This document shows positions 1-5,989 of a stretch of 12,073 nt of DNA, piece after piece. The position numbers were made by a program, and so were the translations under genes. The DNA is taken from NCBI GenBank assembly GCA_031271075.1, contig JAISWN010000248.1, forward strand, positions 1-12,073. Reading direction: 5' to 3'. Each line of letters begins with the position of its first letter. Position 1 is the stretch's first letter. The notes beneath the pieces are model-generated. The model was not told the origin of the DNA. It made no database searches and saw only the letters and a program-made list of their open reading frames with translations. The DNA comes from Treponema sp. (GTDB lineage Bacteria; Spirochaetota; Spirochaetia; Treponematales; Breznakiellaceae).

Positions 1-180
1 CGGCTTTCCGTGGAGGCGGCCCTGGAGGGGGACCCGGTCAAGCTCAAGCAGGCCCTGCTCCTCGATCCGCTGACCGGGGCGGTCTGTGATCCTCCCGAGG
101 TATGGAAGCTGGCGGACGACATGCTCAAGGCCGAAAGCCAATGGCTTCCCCAGTACCGGAAGTACATCGACGCCATGTAA
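1..180 (+). CDS. Glycoside hydrolase family 4 (alpha-glucosidase/6-phospho-glycosidase type), C-terminal end only
   Basis: The frame is open from the first base and stops with TAA at 178-180, leaving 59 residues of a gene that begins left of the window. The visible part contains DPLTGAVCDPPEVWKLADDM and ends in EAQ-like WLPQYRKYIDAM. This matches the C-terminal helix region of NAD- and Mn-dependent family 4 glycosidases, where a 'D-P-L-T-x-A-V-C' stretch is followed by a Trp-rich end (recognised from family memory, no search run). Family 4 enzymes hydrolyse alpha- or beta-glycosides, often phosphorylated, by an oxidation-elimination route. The catalytic and NAD-binding residues are not in the window, so substrate and anomer preference cannot be read. 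It converges on the hydrogenase operon and is probably a separate carbohydrate-use unit. Confidence 0.72.
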   Translation, partial: RLSVEAALEGDPVKLKQALLLDPLTGAVCDPPEVWKLADDMLKAESQWLPQYRKYIDAM

Positions 181-199
181 AAAACCTGATCGTTTATTA

Positions 200-258
200 T
201 TCCTATGAGGGGAACTGCGCCGGTCTGGGCCGGTTCTCCCGCGTCGGAGGAATAGGAA
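200..258. repeat. Nested inverted repeat after the glycosidase gene
   Basis: Outer arms TTCCTAT (200-206) and ATAGGAA (252-258) pair perfectly. Inside them GGGGAAC (209-215) pairs with GTTCTCC (233-239) through one G-T wobble, and GCC (219-221) can pair with GGC (228-230). The element starts 20 bp after the glycosidase stop. It has no clear T tract on either side, so it may be an mRNA-stabilising stem rather than a terminator. Confidence 0.3.
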
Positions 259-272
259 AAGCCCTGGTACAT

Positions 273-340
273 AAACGCCTCCCCTGGCTTAACCGCCCCT
301 ATGCGGCAGGCTCCTGTCACACACCATTTCGGCGTTTTTA
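273..340. terminator. Candidate bidirectional terminator between convergent genes
   Basis: AAACGCC (273-279) and GGCGTTT (331-337) form a perfect 7-bp inverted repeat. On the plus strand the right arm runs into five Ts; on the minus strand the left arm continues as GGCGTTTAT. The 51-base interior can fold into CCGC/GCGG (293-296 with 303-306) and a small CAGG/CCTG stem. The right arm abuts the TAA of the minus-strand ferredoxin gene, the place expected for termination of both converging units. The long apical region makes this a weak intrinsic terminator. Confidence 0.33.
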
Positions 341-607
341 AACAGTGCGCGGCCCTCCGCCTTCCAGCCTGGCTTCCACCTCTTTGTGGAAGAAGTCCAC
401 CCCGCCGCCGCCGGTAACGTGGTGGATCTGCCCGTCCACCGAAACCGCCACACCGGGATTCTGGCATTGGCGCATACAGAAGCTCGACTTGAAGTCGATC
501 CGGTCGTGGAGCCCCTTCTCCTCAATAAGCTGCTGAAAGGTCTGGATAAGGTTATAGGCCCCTTTGATATGGCATGAACTGCCGATACACACGCATAACT
601 CAAGCAT
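338..607 (-). CDS. Small thioredoxin-fold [2Fe-2S] ferredoxin-like protein (89 aa)
   Basis: The 89-residue product has the cysteine pattern C7-x4-C12 ... C44-x3-C48, the [2Fe-2S] ligand set of the thioredoxin-like ferredoxin/NuoE C-terminal fold. The opening motif CVCIGSSCHIKGA and the FCMRQC loop are typical of short proteins found next to [FeFe]-hydrogenase genes. It has no flavin site, signal peptide or membrane segment. It is the last gene of the operon. Its ATG (605-607) overlaps the hydrogenase stop by 8 bases (ATGCTTGA), with an AGGAG about 9 bases upstream inside the hydrogenase gene, so translation is probably coupled. Likely role: electron carrier or accessory subunit for the upstream hydrogenase, in the manner of HndB. 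That role is an inference; a free ferredoxin or a maturation-related role is also possible. Confidence 0.85.
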   Translation of the reverse strand: MLELCVCIGSSCHIKGAYNLIQTFQQLIEEKGLHDRIDFKSSFCMRQCQNPGVAVSVDGQIHHVTGGGGVDFFHKEVEARLEGGGPRTV

Positions 608-2363
608 TGTCCTTCACTCCTTCTCTGTTTTTCCCGGAATAGTCCACGTGGAGCAGTTCGTGAACCCGCCCCTTGAGGATGCCCTGGTAGAGGCTCATCA
701 TCAGGGGGTTTTCCTCGGAACGTTTGATGCCGGTAAGCCGGTCGGCCGCGTAGAGTCCCCGGCCCCGGCTTTCCTTTTCCCCACCCGGCGCCTGGGGCTG
801 CCCCCCTCCGGCGATACAGCCGCCGGGGCAGGCCATTACCTCCACAAAATCGAAACTTTCCTCTCCCCCTTTGATCTTCCCGATCAGGGCGGAGGCGTTT
901 TTCAGACCGCTTACCACGGCTACTTTTATCTCCCGCCCCTCCACGGTGAGGGCGGCGGTTTTGGTCCCCTCCATGCCCCGCAGCCCCTGGAAGCCCAGGG
1001 AAAGCAGGGCGCCCGGGGATTTGTCATCGGAGATCCTCCGCAGCACCGCCTCGGTAACCCCGCCGGTAACACCGAAGATGAGCCCCGCGCCGCTGATGGT
1101 TCCGAAGGGCATGTCCACCGCCTCCGGGGCCAGTTCGCTGAAGACAATCCCCGACTGCTTGATCATCCTGATAAGCTCCTGGGTGGTGATCACGTAGTTC
1201 ACATCAGCTTTGTTACCGGTCCTGAATTCTTCCCGGGCCGCCTCGTACTTCTTTGCCGTACAGGGCATTACCGCCACATGTACATGGGTACGGCTTGATG
1301 TTTGGGAAGCCTCTATCCCGATGACCCGGGCGAACATCTGCATGGGGGAACGGCAGGTGGAGAGGTGAGGCAGGAGTTCGGGGTAGCGGGTCTCGGCGAA
1401 GCGGACCCAGGCGGGGCAGCAGCTGGTAAAGAGGGGCATGGGCCTTCCCCCGCCACCCCCGTTTTTCAGGCGCCGGAGAAGTTCGTTAGCCTCCTCCAGC
1501 ACCGTCAGATCCGCGCCGGCGGCGGTGTCGTAGACCTCGTCAAAACCCATGCGCCGTAGCGCCGCGGCCAGCCGGCCTATGGCGTTCCCCGCCGCGCCGG
1601 CCGCGCTGCCGGGGGCGTTCCCCGTCTCCGAAAGCCTCAGTGCCCTGGCAACCGCCACCCGCACCGCCGGCGCGATCTGCACCGTAACTTTAGTGTTCCT
1701 GTCGTCCAGGGCCTTCCACACTTCCTTTGTGTTGTCCTTTACCGTGACGGCTCCGGTGGGACAAACCGCGGCGCATTGCCCGCAGCCCACGCAGGAGGAT
1801 TCCCCGATGGGGCGATCGAAAACGGCGCTTACCGTCATGGCCGCCCCCCGGCGGGCAAAGTCGATGGCCCCCACATCCTGAACCTCGTTGCACATCCTGA
1901 CGCAGTCGCCGCAGAGGATACACTTGTTCTGATCCCGGGTAACGCAGAGGGAAGAGTTGTCGATCTTCGGCTCCCCGGCGGTGTTGGGGAAACGTACCCC
2001 CTGGATGTTGAAGTGATCCGCCAGGGTCTGGAGTTTGCAGTCCCGGTTCCGGCCGCAAGTGGTACAGTCCCGGCAGTGGTTCGCCAGGAGCAGTTCCAGT
2101 ATGTTCTTCCGGTAGCGCCTGAGCCGCTCAACATTGGTGCGGATGGACATGCCGGGGCGGGGCGGGGTGGAGCAGGCCGCTTCCAGGTCCCCCCCGCCGG
2201 TTTCCACCATGCACATCCTGCAGGCCCCGTAGATAGACAGTTCCGAATGGTAACAGAAGGTTGGAAGATCTATCCCCGCCTTGCGGATAAGTTCCAAAAG
2301 GTTTTTCTCCCCGTTTATCTCCACCGGGAACCCGTCGATAGTCATGTATTCTTTTGTTTGCAT
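600..2363 (-). CDS. hndD: Catalytic [FeFe]-hydrogenase subunit (HndD/HydA-like)
   Basis: The 587-residue protein carries the full clostridial-type layout. An N-terminal [2Fe-2S] domain has C37, C48, C51 and C64. A His-Cys3 [4Fe-4S] site has H96, C100, C103 and C109. Two [4Fe-4S] sites follow (C148/C151/C154/C158 and C191/C194/C197/C201). The H-cluster domain has TSCCPAW (proton-transfer C315, ligand C316), MPCTAKKYE (C368) and ACPGGCIAGGGQP (C512, C516). It should catalyse reversible 2H+ + 2e- to H2 in the cytoplasm; no signal peptide is seen. With the NuoE- and NuoF-like genes directly upstream it fits a trimeric, probably electron-bifurcating hydrogenase using NAD(P)H plus ferredoxin (group A3 in the published scheme, inferred from context). 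GGAGG lies 7 bases before the ATG at 2363 and supports this start. Length is close to Desulfovibrio HndD. A Gly/Ala-rich linker (residues 247-262) and a five-Gly run before the first H-cluster motif are small oddities. Confidence 0.95.
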   Translation of the reverse strand: MQTKEYMTIDGFPVEINGEKNLLELIRKAGIDLPTFCYHSELSIYGACRMCMVETGGGDLEAACSTPPRPGMSIRTNVERLRRYRKNILELLLANHCRDCTTCGRNRDCKLQTLADHFNIQGVRFPNTAGEPKIDNSSLCVTRDQNKCILCGDCVRMCNEVQDVGAIDFARRGAAMTVSAVFDRPIGESSCVGCGQCAAVCPTGAVTVKDNTKEVWKALDDRNTKVTVQIAPAVRVAVARALRLSETGNAPGSAAGAAGNAIGRLAAALRRMGFDEVYDTAAGADLTVLEEANELLRRLKNGGGGGRPMPLFTSCCPAWVRFAETRYPELLPHLSTCRSPMQMFARVIGIEASQTSSRTHVHVAVMPCTAKKYEAAREEFRTGNKADVNYVITTQELIRMIKQSGIVFSELAPEAVDMPFGTISGAGLIFGVTGGVTEAVLRRISDDKSPGALLSLGFQGLRGMEGTKTAALTVEGREIKVAVVSGLKNASALIGKIKGGEESFDFVEVMACPGGCIAGGGQPQAPGGEKESRGRGLYAADRLTGIKRSEENPLMMSLYQGILKGRVHELLHVDYSGKNREGVKDNA

Positions 2364-2384
2364 CGTTAATCCTCCCGGAGCGCC

Positions 2385-4313
2385 TCATGCGGCTCCAATA
2401 GCTTTGAACGGACAGGCCCCGATACAGGCCCCGCATTTGACACACTTTTTCTGATCGATGACGAAAGGTTTTTTGATTTCCCCGCCGATGGCCTCCGCCG
2501 GGCAGCTTCGGGAACACTTGGAACAGCCCCTGCACTTGTCCGGGTCAATGACAATTTTTCTGAGTTTCTGACAGCTTCCGGCGGGGCAGCGTTTCTCGTA
2601 GATGTGGGCCTCGTATTCGGAACGGAAACTCCGGATGGTACTGAGTACCGGGAAGGAGGCGGTTTTCCCCAGGCCGCAGAGGGCGGTCTCCGAAATGGTC
2701 TCCGCCAGTTCCAGGAGCAATTCTATATCCCCGTCCTCCCCCTTTCCCGCCACGATCCGTTCCAGAATGGCCAGCATCCGCTTGGTCCCTTCCCGGCAGG
2801 GGACGCATTTCCCGCAGGATTCCTTTTGGGTAAAGTTCATGAAGAACCGGGCTATCTCCACCATGCAGGTATGGTTGTCCATCACCACCAGGCCCCCGGA
2901 ACCGATCATTGCCCCGGCCTTTTTGAGGGAGTCGAAATCCATGGGGAGATCCAGATGTTCTTTCGTAAGGCAGCCCCCGGAGGGCCCGCCGATCTGTACC
3001 GCCTTGAATTCCGCCCCTTCGCGCATACCGCCGCCCACATCAAAGATAAGCTCCCGCAGGGTGGTACCCATAGGCACCTCGATAAGGCCGGTGTTTTCGA
3101 TGTTGCCCGTAAGGGCGAAAGCCTTGGTACCGGGGCTGTTTTCCGGCCCCATGGATCGGTACCAGGCGGCCCCCCGGTTGATGATCAGGGGCACGTTGGC
3201 AAAGGTCTCCACGTTATTGAGTACCGTAGGCCGGTCGAAAAGGCCATGCTCCACCGTGCGGGGCGGCTTAACCCGGGGCATACCCCGCTTCCCCTCAATG
3301 GATGCGGTAAGGGCGCTGCCCTCGCCGCAGACAAAGGCCCCGGCGCCCCGGTTGATCCGGAGATCGAAGCTGAATTCGGCGCCCAGGATGCGGTTCCCCA
3401 GGAGCCCCGCCTCCCGTGCCTGGGCGATGGCGGTTTGGAGGCGGCTTACCGCCATGGGGTACTCGGCCCGCACGTAGATGTAGCCTGTATCCGCCCCGGC
3501 GGCCAGGCCGGCGATCATCATACCCTCGATCATCCGGTGGGGGTCTCCCTCCATAATGCTGCGATCCATGAAAGCCCCCGGGTCTCCCTCGTCGCCGTTG
3601 CACACCACGTACTTCCGGCCCGGGGGCTGGCGCTTTACCTGTGCCCACTTCCGCCCGGCGGGAAAGCCTCCTCCTCCCCGGCCCCGGAGATTGGAATCGC
3701 CGATCTCGGCGATGATCTGGTCGGGGCTCATCTCAAAAAGGGCCTTTTCAAAGGCACTGTAGCCCCCCACGGCCAGGTACTCTCTGATGGATGTGGCGTC
3801 AATCTGGCCGCAGTGTTCCAGCACCATCCGGGTCTGTTTCTTGTAGAAGGGGATCTCCTTCCGCCTGGCATAGACCCGATCCTGCTTGCGGTACAAGAGT
3901 TTTTCCGCCGCTTCCCCGTTCCTGATAGTTTTACTGATGATGTCCCCGCAGTCCTCAAGCCTTACCCTGGTGTAGAGGTAGCCTTCCGGCTCCACCAGCA
4001 CCAGGGGGCCCATCTCGCAGAAACCGTGGCAGCCTGAACGTTTTACCCCCACCAGGCTTTCTGTGATCCCGGCCTCGTGAACCGCCGGCTCCTCCCGCAG
4101 TTCCACCGCACAGGGGATGTTTTCCCCCTTCATAAGCTCGATCAATTTTTCGTAGATGCCCAGGGAACCTGACGCGACGCAGCCCGTTCCCGCGCAGACG
4201 AGGATCCTCTTTTTCTCAAGATCACGGGCTCTTTTGCAGCTTTCCCTGAGCTTCCTTAACACGGCTCTGTCTTTAAGCGGCATCCCGCTTCTTAACGTTT
4301 CTGTGCCTTTCAT
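2385..4313 (-). CDS. hndC: NuoF-like NAD(P)H/FMN hydrogenase subunit (HndC/HydB-like)
   Basis: The 642-residue flavoprotein subunit should pass electrons between NAD(P)H and the Fe-S chain of the hydrogenase. Three blocks can be seen. An N-terminal thioredoxin-fold [2Fe-2S] domain has C40, C45, C95 and C99. The NuoF core (about 150-570) has the glycine-rich GRGGGGFPAGRKW (211-223, nucleotide/FMN binding), the NGDEGDPGAFMDR loop, and the [4Fe-4S] ligands ESCGKCVPCREG (C500, C503, C506) plus C546. A C-terminal 2[4Fe-4S] ferredoxin domain has C594/C597/C600/C604 and C624/C627/C630/C634. This three-part layout is that of HydB/HndC in bifurcating hydrogenases and differs from respiratory NuoF, which lacks both ends. 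The ATG overlaps the stop of the NuoE-like gene (ATGA, 4310-4313). A second in-frame Met at residue 11 is possible but less likely given the overlap. Preference for NADH or NADPH cannot be read safely. Confidence 0.95.
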   Translation of the reverse strand: MKGTETLRSGMPLKDRAVLRKLRESCKRARDLEKKRILVCAGTGCVASGSLGIYEKLIELMKGENIPCAVELREEPAVHEAGITESLVGVKRSGCHGFCEMGPLVLVEPEGYLYTRVRLEDCGDIISKTIRNGEAAEKLLYRKQDRVYARRKEIPFYKKQTRMVLEHCGQIDATSIREYLAVGGYSAFEKALFEMSPDQIIAEIGDSNLRGRGGGGFPAGRKWAQVKRQPPGRKYVVCNGDEGDPGAFMDRSIMEGDPHRMIEGMMIAGLAAGADTGYIYVRAEYPMAVSRLQTAIAQAREAGLLGNRILGAEFSFDLRINRGAGAFVCGEGSALTASIEGKRGMPRVKPPRTVEHGLFDRPTVLNNVETFANVPLIINRGAAWYRSMGPENSPGTKAFALTGNIENTGLIEVPMGTTLRELIFDVGGGMREGAEFKAVQIGGPSGGCLTKEHLDLPMDFDSLKKAGAMIGSGGLVVMDNHTCMVEIARFFMNFTQKESCGKCVPCREGTKRMLAILERIVAGKGEDGDIELLLELAETISETALCGLGKTASFPVLSTIRSFRSEYEAHIYEKRCPAGSCQKLRKIVIDPDKCRGCSKCSRSCPAEAIGGEIKKPFVIDQKKCVKCGACIGACPFKAIGAA

Positions 4314-4783
4314 TTCCGTTTCTCCCTGAGTCCTTTAAGCAGTTCCGCCGCTTTCTCCGCAGTCATGGCGGGGTGAACCTGGTCGTTTACGGTCAGTACC
4401 GGGGCAAGCCCGCAGGCCCCCAGGCAGGAAACGGTCTCTACCGTAAAGCCCAGATCCTCCGTGGTTACCCTGCCCCCTTCAAGCCCCAGTTCCTTCCGGA
4501 GCCTTTCAAGGATGGGTATGGATTTCCGCACATGACAGGCCGTTCCGTCACAGATCCTGATGACAAACTCCCCCTTGGGCTCAAGGGAAAAGTTTTCGTA
4601 AAAAGTAGCGACACTGTAGATCCGCGCTTCGCTTAGCCCCAGTCTTCTCGCCAAACGGGGGAAGATCTCCGGCGGCAGGTAACGGTAGTGTTCCTGAATA
4701 CCCTGGAGAATGGCAATAACGGCGCTGGGGCCAGCCCCCAGTTCGTCGACAATTCCATCCACAACCCTGTAATCAAAATCCAT
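4310..4783 (-). CDS. hndA: NuoE-like [2Fe-2S] hydrogenase subunit (HndA/HydC-like)
   Basis: The 157-residue protein has the NuoE/24-kDa layout. An N-terminal helical half includes the family stretch IQEHYRYLPPE and then SEARIYSVATFYENFSLEPK. The C-terminal thioredoxin fold has [2Fe-2S] ligands C78, C83, C120 and C124 (ICDGTACHV and SCLGACGLAP). Length matches the family (about 150-170). It should be the small electron-transfer subunit docking on the NuoF-like flavin subunit encoded next, with which its stop overlaps by 4 bases. A GGAG in an AG-rich run sits about 9 bases before the ATG at 4783. The phosphatase gene ends only 30 bp upstream, so these structural genes appear to be co-transcribed with the sensor/phosphatase pair. 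Confidence 0.94.
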   Translation of the reverse strand: MDFDYRVVDGIVDELGAGPSAVIAILQGIQEHYRYLPPEIFPRLARRLGLSEARIYSVATFYENFSLEPKGEFVIRICDGTACHVRKSIPILERLRKELGLEGGRVTTEDLGFTVETVSCLGACGLAPVLTVNDQVHPAMTAEKAAELLKGLREKRK

Positions 4784-4813
4784 GCATCTTTCTCCTCTCT
4801 CTTGTTCCTGGTA

Positions 4814-5989
4814 TTAAAAGTAACTAACCTTGATCCGCTTACCCATTTCTCTGAGGCAGGCGGCAAGTTCGTCAATTAACCGCATTTTGATACTGAAACC
4901 GATGGGAAGGCCCGGGTTCTGGTGCGCCGGGTTTATCGCCTTCCCCACATAAAAATTGATGTCCGTGGCCTCCCCGAAGAGGAGCCGCGCGATTTGGGAA
5001 GCCCCGTCCCTCCCGGTATTCCAGCGGACGCACTGTTCGTTGGACTTGAGGCAGTCCCGGGCGTACTCCAGTACCCGGTGAATGGTGATTACCCCTTCGG
5101 TTACCAGATCCACCCCTTCGATCTTCGCCGTGGGGGGAATCTCCGGATCTTCGTATTTCGGGTTTCCCGTCTCCAGGGGCTTTTTCAGAAACTCCGCCGC
5201 CAGGGCCGAGGTGGTTCCCCCGGAGACAATGTGTTTCCCCCCCTTGGCAAAAAAGAGGGCCATCATCTTCACGGCGTCACGGGGATTTTCCGGCGGGCCG
5301 ATAAGAAGGTTAACGGGGCATCTCCGCCGTATTTTTACTGTGCATACGGTGGCATCGTCCCCCGGCTCCCCGCCGTAGAGATTGTAACACTTCTCAAGAA
5401 GGATGGAGCTGATGGTCTTGGCGGTAAATTCGGCCTGGTACAGCCCTTCAAGGTATTTAACGATGTCCTGCCGCTGCCAGCCGAAGTTAAGGCTCTTCCC
5501 GATCCCCGCGTGAACCGCCCCGTCGCTAAGGGCGATAAAAACATCCCCCTCGCCGATATTGATACGTGTCTTGTAGATCCTCTTGTCCCCTATAAGCTCG
5601 GCGGTTTTCGGGTACTCCCGGTTTTTCCCGTTCCGCAGTAAAATTACCTGGGGGTTATCGTACTGGATAATCTCCGCGTCCTGGTTTTCATTAATGCTGA
5701 TGATGGTGAAGGTGGAATAGGCAATGCCCCGTTCCCTGCAGATAGGGAGGGTGGCGGCGATGGTTTCCACACATTCTTCCACGGGAAGGCGGCTGGCGAT
5801 CATGGTGGAGAGGATCTTGGAGGTAAGGGTGGAAAGGATGCTTGCCTTGACCCCGCTCCCCAGCCCGTCGGCCAAAACCGCCACGGTGTGCCGGTCGCCG
5901 GGGATTACCTCCACATGATCCCCGCAGAGATACTCTCCGTGCTTGTTTATGCAGGCGTGGCCTACTTCCGTACAGAGATTGGCGATCAT
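4814..5989 (-). CDS. SpoIIE/PP2C-family protein phosphatase linked to a sensory hydrogenase
   Basis: The 391-residue cytoplasmic protein has an N-terminal PPM/SpoIIE phosphatase domain (about 1-220). Metal-site motifs are C-G-D (D24), VLADGLGSGVKA (D41), ALSDGAVHAG (D156) and PGDDATV (D211/D212), so it is probably an active Mn/Mg-dependent Ser/Thr phosphatase. The C-terminal 165 residues form a second domain with GPPENPRD, SGGTTSALAAE, DPEIPP...EGVDLVTEG and INPAHQNPGLPIGF. I recognise these as conserved in homologues from anaerobes but know no function for them. The gene starts inside the stop of the sensory hydrogenase (ATGA, 5986-5989). This is the arrangement of phosphatase-linked sensory [FeFe]-hydrogenases (group C3), so it is the likely output enzyme of H2 sensing. 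Its phosphoprotein substrate is not in the window: I see no STAS, anti-sigma or sigma gene. Confidence 0.88.
   Translation of the reverse strand: MIANLCTEVGHACINKHGEYLCGDHVEVIPGDRHTVAVLADGLGSGVKASILSTLTSKILSTMIASRLPVEECVETIAATLPICRERGIAYSTFTIISINENQDAEIIQYDNPQVILLRNGKNREYPKTAELIGDKRIYKTRINIGEGDVFIALSDGAVHAGIGKSLNFGWQRQDIVKYLEGLYQAEFTAKTISSILLEKCYNLYGGEPGDDATVCTVKIRRRCPVNLLIGPPENPRDAVKMMALFFAKGGKHIVSGGTTSALAAEFLKKPLETGNPKYEDPEIPPTAKIEGVDLVTEGVITIHRVLEYARDCLKSNEQCVRWNTGRDGASQIARLLFGEATDINFYVGKAINPAHQNPGLPIGFSIKMRLIDELAACLREMGKRIKVSYF

Noticed and set aside
2604..4037. 477-codon plus-strand open frame opposite the NuoF-like gene
   Set aside because: Same shadow pattern; the opposite strand encodes an intact flavin/Fe-S subunit.
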